Shown here piece after piece: positions 12,620 to 24,203 of a stretch of DNA of 64,000 nt; the stretch's first letter is position 1, and every line of letters starts with the position of its first letter. Both the position numbers and the translations under genes were made by a program. The notes beneath the pieces are model-generated. The model was not told the origin of the DNA. It made no database searches and worked only from the letters and a program-made list of their open reading frames with translations. Source of the stretch: Rapana venosa. Its lineage: Eukaryota; Mollusca; Gastropoda; Neogastropoda; Muricidae. The stretch is from the NCBI GenBank assembly GCA_028751875.1, contig CM054138.1:39593725-39657724 (forward strand). The letters are read 5' to 3'.

Positions 12620-13530
12620 CCATTTATTTGTGCTGGACTTGATATATCACACATCATGATGGGTGCTCTGTCTTTTCCCGCCATTGTTGGAAACTGTTAT
12701 ATTGGTTGACTTCTATTGGACAACTCTGTGTGGGTGTGTGCATGCATGCATTAATTCTTTAACTTACCATCTTTACTTAAGTGATATTAAAGGAGTGGGG
12801 AAGGTGTGTATGTATGTGAGAGAGAGGGGAAGGAACGCAAGAGAGAATGGAAGCCACACAAAAAAAGTAAAAGATGTGAACAACTGGGTACTAGGAATGC
12901 AGTTAAATTACATGGATGCTAATCAACCTTAAAGAAATGGACAAATAGGGCTATGATATACAAGTATATCAAAAAGATCTTCACCTGAAGTTATGTCCGC
13001 AACACTGTCTTCAGAAATACTACTGCAGAAGACAGTCTTTGGCAAGAAGGAATTAATCTTTTAGCAATGAAATAGTGTGTGTGTGTAGACAGTGAGAGAA
13101 AGTGTGTGCATGTATGTGTATGCATTTGCGTGTGAGAAAGAGAGATAATGTGTTCGTGTGAGACTGAGCAAGAGAGAGAGAAAGACTCAAAGAGACAGCA
13201 AGAGAGGCTATTCCAAGTGTAAAGTGTGCTGAGGTGACTGAGGATAATGTGCCGATGGAACAATGCTTCACAGGCCATTGATGTAAATGAAGCTAATGTT
13301 GATTGACAGGCATTCCTTGTTGCACATTGTAACTTCTGGCTGCCGTTCAATTCAACATCCCATCCCCCAGTTCCCTTTGCAATGGGAAAAGTGCTGATGC
13401 AATAAATCATATGAATCCAATCTCCTCACGCACGCGCACACACACAAATTCACAACCAAATATATATATAAAAAGAAATATGAACATGTATACTGTTATA
13501 TCTTTAATGAAAACAAACAAAGCAGATTCT
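12620..13530. other. non-coding gap between minisatellite A and the SDR gene
   Basis: Only low-complexity (GA)/(GT) patches near 13075-13200 and a short (AT) run near 13461 are visible. Frames on the minus strand here are rich in Thr, His and Ser because of those repeats and are not credible genes. Confidence 0.5.
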
Positions 13531-13536
13531 TTTATT
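13531..13536 (-). terminator. candidate poly(A) signal AATAAA of the SDR gene
   Basis: The plus strand reads TTTATT, so the minus strand has AATAAA about 615 nt downstream of the SDR stop codon. A T/GT-rich stretch (tttgtttgttttc on the minus strand) follows, as expected for a downstream element. The site is inferred from motifs only. Confidence 0.45.
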
Positions 13537-14151
13537 TGATGTACACAATTTTATCATTTTCATATGTGTATAAACCAGCAGTAGATTAGAAGCCATCAGT
13601 GGGGATTGTCATTCAAGATAAATTCTAGTTTCAAACAAAGTGACTAGCTAGTATATGGCACTGGGAGAGCACTGGCAAATATTCTCATTGTGATAAAACG
13701 TCCTTCTTCACACAGGTTTCAACAAACACCAAGTTTCTAGCCTCACAAACTATAATTATGATCACACACTAGGTGAAAATTAAAAAAACAACTGGCAGAA
13801 CTTTTAACAGCTACAGCAAAGATGATTGAACAGGAGCCATCTTTCTCATTGTTTACATTTGCATAGTCAAAAGCTTTTACTGGAATCAAGACTTATCATT
13901 ATGTTACATTTCTTACAATGTTGTTATAAATCTCCACCTACCAGCAGCAACACATTCATAAAGAGAAACTAAAACTACCAACTACACACTATCCAGAACA
14001 AAACTCTGATACAAAACATACTATTTTGAAATAAACAATTCCACTCAAATCATCTAGTATAGACTATATGTAACCACCTCCATCCCTGATTTTCATTGTA
14101 ATTGTTGCTATCAAAGCACAATTCCTTTTATGAAATGCCCTTACCAATAGC

Positions 14152-14555
14152 CTACCAGGGCAGAAATGACCCGTCATAATTGAACAGCTTCCCTGCAGAA
14201 TCGACCGTCATCTTGGTCACAAGGGACCAGATATTTTTTACGCTGGTTTCTGTATCCAGATCTCCCGCCGGTCCTCCCATGTCCGTTTTCACCCACCCTG
14301 GATGAACGGCTGTCACCAGAATTCCTGAATTCTTCAGTTCTGAAGACATGATGGCGGTGGCCATGTTCAGCGCGGACTTGGAGATGCGGTAGTGGTAGGC
14401 GTTGTGACTGCCGCTGCTCAGCGACTTCTCCACCGACCCCATGATGGAGGAGATGTTGATGACGGCCGCGCGCTGACAGCCCACAGCAAGCGCCTGGTTT
14501 CCCTCCGCAGCCTTCTTCAGGAGAGGCAGAAACTTCTGAGTCATCATCACAGGGG
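14152..14555 (-). CDS. SDR gene exon 2 (catalytic half)
   Basis: The acceptor reads gattgtgtttgcag and the exon starts CCCCTGTGATG. Joined to the G from exon 1 it gives GCC, so the protein runs VNAA-A-PVMMTQKF without a gap, as SDR homologues do. It contains the catalytic Ser, Tyr and Lys and ends at TAG 14152-14154. Upstream in-frame residues seen before the acceptor are intronic. Confidence 0.92.
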
Positions 14556-15744
14556 CTGCAAACACAATCACACAAAACTGATTTTTTTAAAATCTAAAAT
14601 GGTAAAATTACAATGGCTACTATAAATACTAAAATCCTTAAGACAGGTTTACAAAATATTCCTTAGACACTGATACAGATCTTCATGCCCAGCACCCACA
14701 AAAATGACCCTTGGATGTCAAAATTATAAACCATAATAAAAATCCAAGATTCACAGGAGAAGATCATCCTGAAGTGATGTTAATGGGTCATGAGAATTTC
14801 AGCTGTCAGGATTTTTTTTAAAGGCAGAAAAAATAGATATGGGGGTAAACGGTAGAGAGATGGGTGGGAGAAATAATAGAGGGATAGGAGGGGAAATGAT
14901 AGCACAGGTGGGGAAAATGTTAGAGGGATCAGTGGGGAAATGTGCTGATTCATGGCAAACACAACAAGGGTTGGGGTATGTATATACACAGCGAGTACAC
15001 ACACTGGCAAAGAGTGCTGTTTGCTCAGGAGATAACAGCTAGCTGATAGCAATGGACTGCATGCACACCCATACTGGCTGGATGTCGACACTGTCCCACC
15101 ACTGAATATGGCCTCTCCTATTACATGCATGCAACTCTGTGTACAGATGCCCCTCAACAAGGCTGTAAGAAAACAACACATGAATCAGACATAGATTATG
15201 ACATAAATACTGTTTTTGTAAAAGGACTATTTACTTTTTTCTTCCTTATCTCCTTTCCCTCAACAACAATGACCAAGCCATTTTCATTATCTCCAGTGTA
15301 AGGCCACTATAAGGCCAATATCATGGAAAGCAAACCAAATTCCTGCGTCTGATAGATCACAAAGGGAGTGTTTCTGGCAAACAATTGATTTACCAAACCT
15401 CGATATGACATGTCCCATATATCTGCTAAAGGCACTGCTATTTTATGCCTCAGTAAGTTCTGCCACAGATGAGATGACCTCTACAGCAACAAAAAGCAGG
15501 AAATGGGAACAAAAAGTGTGTGCACGTGGGAGGGTGCAACAAGAGGAATAGGGCTGACAGGTAACAGAGGTACAATAGAAATACTGGAAGGAGCCAGTAA
15601 CTGGAGCACATATCCACTGAAAGTAGGTCAGAGGAGGAGGGAGGGTGAATAGAGCCCTTAGCTACAAGAGGTAGAGGAAAAGGTTGGTAAGGAGCAGACT
15701 GTGAGAGAGGGGGCTGTGAAATGTTACACACCTGTGACAGAGGT

Positions 15745-15791
<47 letters not shown>

Positions 15792-18700
15792 AGCATCTGT
15801 AACAGGTGTGGGGGGGGGGGGGGGGGGGGGGGGGGGAGAGAATGACACACATCTGTAACAGAGGTGAGGGGATGGGAAATGACACATCTGTACAGAGGTA
15901 AGAGGGGATGGGAAATGACACACATTTGTAACAGAAGAGGGGATGGGGGGGGGGGGGGGGGGGGGGGGGGGGTGGGGAGAAATGACACATTTGTAGAGGT
16001 GAGAGGGATGGGAATGACACATCTGTACAGAGTAAGAGGGATGGGAAATGACACACATTTGTAACAGAGGGGAAAGTGACACATTGTACAGAGGAGAGAG
16101 AGAGGGAATGACACACATCTGTACAGTGAGAGAGAGAGGGATGGGAAATGACACAATCTGTAACAGAGGTGAGAGGGATGGGAAATGACACACATCTGTA
16201 GCAGAGTGAGAGAGAGGGATGGGAAATGACACACATCTGTAGCAGATGTGAGAGAGAGGGATGGGAAATGACACACATCTGTAACAGAGGTGAGAGGAGA
16301 GGGATGGGAAATGACACACATCTGTAGCAGAGTGAGATAGAGGGATGGGAAATGACACACATCTGTAACAGAGTGAGATAGAGGGATGGGAAATGACACA
16401 CGTCTGTAACAGAGAGAGAGAGAAAGGGATGGGAAATGGCACACATCTGTAACAGAGTGAGAGAGAGAGGGATGGGAAATGACACACATCTGTAACAGAG
16501 GTGAGAGAGAGGGATGGGAAATGACACACATTTGAGAGAGAGGGATGGGAAATGACACATATCTGTAACAGAGGTCAGAGAGAGGGATGGGAAATGACAC
16601 ACATCTGTAACAATGGTGAGAGAGGGATGGGAAATGACACACATCTGTAGCAGAGTGAGAGAGAGGGATGGGAAATGACACACATCTGTAAGAGTGGTAA
16701 GGCAGAAAACAGCAGAGGGACATGCAATGCACATGTATTCATGTTTGTCAGAGTGGGGGAGGGGGAAGAAAACCATTCACCACAGACCTGCAAGAAAGAG
16801 GGGGGTGTACAAGCAACAACTCTCAGTTTGGACAGAGGGTGGGAGAGGGGTGAAAAAGTCCTAGAGGGAGAAGGTCAGGAAGTGAAAGAGGAGTGAAAAA
16901 GTCCTAGAGGGAGAAGGTCAGGAAGTGAAAGAGGAGTGAAAAAGTCCTAGAGGAAGGTCAGGAAGAAAGGAGTGAAAAGTCAGGAGGTCAGAAGTGAAAG
17001 AGGTGAAAAAGTCCTAGAGGGAGAAGGTCAGGAAGTGAAAGAGGAGTGAAAAAGTCCTAGAGGAAGGTCAGGAAGTGAAAGAGGAGTGAAAAAGTCCTAG
17101 AGGGAGAAGGTCAGGAAGTGAAAGAGGAGTGAAAAAGTCCTAGAGGGAGAAGGTCAGGAAGTGAAAGAGGAGTGAAAAAGTCCTAGAGGAAGGTCAGGAA
17201 GTGAAAGAGGGGTGAAAAGCCATAGAGAAGGTAGAAGGAAAGGGGAAAACCATAGAGGAAGGTCAGGAAGTGAAAGAGGGGTGAAAAGCCATAGAGGAAG
17301 GTCGAATACGAATTTTTTTTATTGAGGGTAAATGGATAAGCTTACAGCTTCTTTACACCATGCCCTCAGGCCCACCCACCCATTCCCCCAAAGAAAAACG
17401 CAAAGGAAAAAGCCCAAAACATCTCAAATGTAAATAATTGCATAAACAATTTCAAGTAAATAAAAGACTCAAACAGACAAAAAACAAACAAACAAATGAG
17501 CTAATAAACAAACTTGAAATTATGATTTAGCACACTGACATCCATTTCAAACTACTTTCGGCAAATCCCTTCATCTCCCCATACCATCTCTAATCATGCA
17601 TTTTTCATACAATTTACACACATATGTTTACATATACACATACACCTACGTACGCAGACACAACAAATATGCATATAAAAAAAAAAAATCGGAGAGGAGA
17701 ACAGTCGAAAGAAGAAAGAGGGAGAGGAGGGAGGAGGGAGAGAAGAGAGAGAGAGAGCGAGAGAGAAGACAGACAGACAGACAGACAACAGACAAGGAGG
17801 AGTGGAAATTGAAAGACATTCAACATGACTTGCATAATATGGAATACAACCAATCAAATTCCATAGACAAAAAAAAAAATAATAATAATTTCAATCAAAA
17901 CGTTTTGAATAGATGTCTGTGGTAACTTTTCAGGAAGTGAAAGGGGTGAAAAAGTCCTAGAGGAAGGTCAGAAGTGAAAGAGGGGTGAAAAGCCATAGAG
18001 GAAGGTCAGGAAGTGAAAGAGGGGTGAAAAAGTCCTAGAGGGAGAAGGTCAGGAAGTGAAAGAGGGGTGAAAAAGTCCTAGGGGGAAGGTCAGGAAGTGA
18101 AAGAGGGGGGGAAAAAGTCTAGAGGAAGGCCGGGAAGTGAAAGAGGGGTGAAAAAGTCATAGAGGGAGAAGGTCAGAAAGTGAAAGAGGGGTGAAAAGTC
18201 CTAGAGGAAGGTCAGGAAGTGAAAAGGGGGTGAAAAGGTCCTAGAGGAAGGTCAGGAAGTGAAAGAGGGGTGAACAGGGCAAACAGGTCATAGAGGACAG
18301 TCATGAAGTGAAGGAAAGCTGAATAGGTAAATTATTATTAGTACTATTATTATCATCATGATCATTATAATTATTCCCATGCCACACTGCATCCTGAATT
18401 CATCCACCTACAATGACAGGGATCCCCATTGGACTGCTTCCAAAGTAAATGATGGCAGGGAAATTTGAGGCTGTGAGCCACAGACAGGAGGCAACAGATA
18501 TACCCATTATACCAACAGAAAAGGCCCAAATCTGCTGCCCCAAAGTCAAACTTTTATTTTCAGATGGTACATGCCCCAAATGAACATGAGTGACCTAATA
18601 AAGACACAAATCAAAAGAATGAGATGAAATCCCTTTCTACCCCACCCCTTTCAGAATAATAATAATAATAATAACAAAAACTGACACTAAACAAATACAA

Positions 18701-19376
18701 CTGCCCTGTCCCTGAAGGGAAAGGGATCTGTCCCGCTGCTTCTGGTCTAGATGGCATCTCATTAGTTCAGTCAGAAACACGACTGACCACCGCCCATGTA
18801 TAAAACCACATCAGTTCTGACCACATTCAGTTCAGCAAGCTTATCAAATGGCTTTAGTTTCAGACGTGAAGAGACTGTTGATGACCAGATAGAAGAGGTG
18901 GTCAGCAATCAACTGTCAGGTCAAGGTCTGCCTGTTATGAAACAAGCTTGTTTAAATTCAGATGTCACAGGCCTATCTGTATAACAAAGACTGTCACAAT
19001 GACATTAGGAAGATGATAAAAGTGATGTGCTCCATTGTGGGCCGATGTGAAAACAGCTGTGTCCTAGGGGCCAGTTGGGCCCCAGATTATAGGTAATCAT
19101 ACTGGCCTCTAGAAACACACACACACACACACACGCACGCACGCACACACACACACACACACACACATATTACTGAGTTGACCGATACAGTGGAGTGTTG
19201 TCCACAACTCACTGCTAGTTTCCAAAAGCTGCGTAGCCTATCAATCACACTTTTTCCAAAGCGTGGGTCAGGTCTTTTTGTAAGGTAACAGCTATAACAG
19301 CGCTTCGATTTGTTTGTTTATTTACAAGATTCAGCACTATATAAATTCCATATATTATTATTATTATTATAAAGGG

Positions 19377-19438
<62 letters not shown>

Positions 19439-19735
19439 ACCCTCTGAACTCTGAAAGCATTTATTCATAAAAGGCCGTTGGCCCATACTTGAAGTGTGTT
19501 GCTGATCAATTCACTGAATTGAATAATGATAGGAACACACAGTGAAGTACAGTTGAGACAAACAAATGCAAACAAAGCCACAGGGAAAAAAGTACTACCT
19601 TACAACAACATGATATCTCTTACTTTAAATCCTTCATGTAACTATAAAACTAAATTTCTAAAGATATTAGGATTACTACATGCCAGGAGTGAACAGAGTC
19701 TAAATGCATCAGGCTGGTTGGTATAGTTGGGAGAG

Positions 19736-19807
<72 letters not shown>

Positions 19808-19901
19808 AAATCCTTAGCAAGCCAGACAACACCACTATTTTTCTCCCGATTCCTCAACTGCCCCCATTGAACAAGCCAGGTACTTGAGATTTATTTTCCT
19901 T

Positions 19902-19976
<75 letters not shown>

Positions 19977-22249
19977 CACCATGCATATATACTTGCCAGT
20001 GCAGGCAGACTGACACTGTGACAGTGAGTGGATATGATCTATAACACATCTGTTGAGGTGTCCTAGTTTAAAAGATCACTCATATCCACCCAAGCTTAGC
20101 ATACTACAGAAATTGGGGGAGTGTAGGCTAGCCTGGATAAGGTTGGTTGGGTCTTGGCTTGGTCTTCCAGGATGGGAGTCATGCAGCCTACTGCCCCAGC
20201 ACTCAACATCTACTCAGACTGACTTAGCACACTGACTGTATGCTGGGTATACTTGTGTCATCCATGCCACTGGCCATAGCTTGAAAGTGGGTGCTTATGA
20301 CACAAAGTTGTTGCTTGTTAAGGTCACCCAGAATATGACACCTGATTCACTCATGCTACTTGGGAGTTTGAAAGTGCACACTGGATGAAAAGTTCACGTG
20401 TATGACTGCTTTCAACTTTCCTGCTGTACTCCCACTTCAGAGGATCTGTTTTTCCTATTTAAGGAAAATGCAGGCTGTTCTTCCCAGAGCTTATGATGGA
20501 AGACAATCTCAGCATACCATTTTAAAGCGTGGCAACATATCAATGTCGGCTTTTCCACTAAGCTGACATGATCAGTAAGTAACTGACACAGCCTTTGTCC
20601 TGGCCCACATCCCCAAAGCTGAGTTTAGTTGTTCACTGAAACTGAAGGAAATGGTAACTTTTCTTCTATGCAGTGCAAAGAGGGTTGTTCTAACTTAACA
20701 CTGGTGAAACCTCAGAAAATACGAAGACACAAAAGAAATGTGTAATGAAATCCATTTTAAAGAAAGAGAAGCCTGCTCCTCTCTCTACAGAGCAGTGCAG
20801 TAGTAGTACTAGCAGCCTTCAGTTCAACATCTGTTCACTCTCATTAATGATAGAAGACAAGAGGAAAACTGGATGAAGGGAGGAGGGGGTGGTTGGTGTG
20901 TGAGGACAAAGGACTGATAAAACCTTGGTCAGTATGCCACTCTGTGTGTAAAGAAGGAAGCATTGGCATTTCTGTTGAATATGGAATAGATGTATCCCTG
21001 AAGTCGGAATGCGGCCACCTCAATGGTGGAAAAAAACTGTCGCAAATGCAACATTCTCCCCATTGCTGAACCTCGGAGTTCTAGCTAAGTAACGGGGGAA
21101 GGAGGGGGTGGGTGTTTGAATATGAGAAGAGTTAGTTAACCCAATGCGATGCAACAACAAACATTTAGGTGGTAGATGGTGTCCTGCACATATCAGCCAA
21201 GAACAGACACCACTGAACACCACCCAAAGTGATCCACCAGCAGTGCAGGGCCCCTCTGGCAGAAGGCCCTGTAGCAGCCTGACACTGATGAGCTCCCTAT
21301 GGACTTCAAGTTAGAAATGAAACCTTTGTACCCCTGTCGGTCTGCATCTGTTTTGTGCTCATAATACAACCACGACAGTCATTAGACTAGTGTTCAGTTT
21401 CTAGCATAGCCAAGATGCTTTTGATGTTGAGATAATGTGCAGCTACTTAGCTTCAGATGAATGGAACACTTCACAGTACACCCACTTCTTATACCTGTAC
21501 ACACACACACATGTATGTATGCATGTATGCCAATAGTACACATATGTACTCAAACCATATTGACAAATTATTGACTCTTCATTAAAAAAAAGTAACCCAC
21601 ATGTTCTGTTATCAGGGTCATGTGATCTCACAAAGCCACTGACTTCATATGACTTCCTCCATGACTCCTGGAAGAGCTGTTGGGGCACTGCACTTTTTTC
21701 AGGGGTTGTGCAAGGCAAATGGAGCCCATTTTTCTCCATATAGGATGCATGCTGGGTATATGTCATCCATGTCATCAGCCATATCTGGCCTTCTCTTCTT
21801 CCAAAAATGGATGGGCTTTTAACAAGTGCACAGAAGTCTTGCACACATTAGCACACAGCACCTTGGCTTATAGTCTAATCCAAAAGACTTTTGGAGGAGT
21901 GGAGTCTGTACTAAATGTGGACTCCAGGAGCACAAATCCCTTGCCAAACTGGTGCCTTTGAGGAGATTCAATCTTATGCCTTCCATTACCATTCAGATCA
22001 TGAATACCATACTCTAGCCACTAAGCTACACTGCTCCTCCACTAAGCTTTCACTGTCATCAATAGTCAGTCTTCTTTGTGTGTGCACACTGGGTCTGAAG
22101 AAGCCCAGTAACCCAGCACCTATGAAAGGCCTCTACTGGTTGACACCGCCCTTTCAATTCACAGCCCCGCTCATTTCAGCTTAATTAACAGAAATATGTA
22201 ATTTGTGGATTGCTTGTTCTTTTGCTGGTGTGACTATACTTGGATGTGC

Positions 22250-22305
<56 letters not shown>

Positions 22306-22469
22306 CAGAGAGGGGAAGGGGGGAGAGAGTGTGTGTTAAAGCCAGGGAGAAAACCTTTCAATTCAGGAAACTTTTTATAAAAATTGAAACTTGTAATCTG
22401 TTCACTAAAATCAAAACACACACTCTGATAAAACTGTGCATGCATAATTGCATGTATGTATATATATAT

Positions 22470-22529
<60 letters not shown>

Positions 22530-24135
22530 CACACACCTCATAACATGTATTATGTATAACATGCACTTCACATTCACAGTGACAAAATGTCATGTCACAC
22601 ACACACACACGCACATGATAAAAAGAACTGGGCTTATCAGGTGAAAAGGGTTCCGATAATGAATTGTGTCACTGTCCCTCAGAGCAGGCAACAAACGCCA
22701 GTTTATCATACTTTTTTTCCTTGTTCCCAGCTAGAGCTCCAAGGTTTACCAATGGTGAGATTTTGCGTATATATATATATATATACTTGTATTAGTTGTG
22801 ACCAGCTGCCCACCACTAAGGTAGCCACATTCCCAGTTCAGGGATGATGTCTAAACATGACACCAGTGTGCATGACTTTTTTTTTAAAAATTGTCATCCT
22901 TTACAAGTTTACTACCAGCACAATAGACTTCTCTTCCGAGAGACAGAACAAGTTTCAATGTGTGTGCAAGATGGTATGCATACATTTGCACACATGGGAC
23001 CTCTGTTTATAGTCTTATCCAAAGCATTTTGGTAGGAGTGGATTTGGTATTGATGTTAACTCTGGGGCAAGAATCCTCTTGAAAAATCCTCTAGAATTGG
23101 TGACAGACAGCTCAACCACACAGCCAGATAGCAAGCCTAACACTCTAATCACTGAATCGAGTTTAAAGATCAGCACATCTGTCTATTCATTCTAATGAAG
23201 CTGGCAATCACACACATATGGAAAGCACAAAAACATTGCTTCTTCATAATTCTAAAATGCTTTCCAAACAAAAAAATATAATTCTTAAAGTTTTCGGCAA
23301 TAAATGGCAGCAACTAAGTTATAAATACAAAATTCTGTGTGTGTGTGTGTGTGTGTGTGTGAGTGTGTGTGTGTGTGTGTGTGTGAGTGTGTGTGTGTGT
23401 GTGTTGTGTGTGTGTGTGTGTGTGGTGTGTGTGTGTGTTCAGCTAACCCACACTTACTGGTGGCGCCCATCTCCTCTCCCTCGCTGCTTTACCTTCCCTG
23501 ACCCTAAAGGGCAGTTACCCATTTACAGCTGGGTGAACTGGGGGACTGTACTGAAGCCAAGGTGCACAGTCAGTCAGTCACCCATCCGCTTGTAACCATG
23601 TTAAATGCTGCTTAACCTTAGCTGAGGGAAAGTGACTGCTCTGACCACTAAGCTATCCCATCCCCATATTAACTCTCTAACTGGTATGAAACCTTGAAAG
23701 TACAGTCCAGGGGAGGGGGAAGGAGATTAGCCATATGTGGTCATCTGCAAGTAGATTACAAGTGTGTGTTTGTTTATGGGTGTATGCGTGCGTCCAGTTA
23801 TAATTTTTGTAGGCTAATGAAATGCAAATCTCGAAAACTGAAAAGTTCCCCTGTCGCTCTCAAAATTAATAAGATTTGCAGGTATTTCTTGAAATTTCAT
23901 ATTGCCTTTCACATGTGTAGATTATGTCTTTTAAAGAAATGTGTATACTTAAAAATAGTACCGAGTCATTTATACTGTTTGCTTATCATTATGCAATGAA
24001 CTTGTGCTTTTCAGTTACTGTTAGTATTCATTTTATTTTTGGGTATACTGCTGCTAGGTTTATTCTTCTGTTCAATTTGTTTGTAATCCTCCATACCCCA
24101 AATGGGGTGAAAGGAATTAAATCTTGAATCTTGTG

Positions 24136-24203
<68 letters not shown>

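Noticed and set aside
15450..16776. Three overlapping minus-strand frames of about 350 residues with repeated CVISHPSLS-type text
   Set aside because: All three frames are open because the minisatellite unit has no stop in any of them, and poly(G) gives proline runs. There is no protein outside the repeat.
22185..22644. Frames with long Tyr-Ile repeats
   Set aside because: They are translations of the (TA)n microsatellite.
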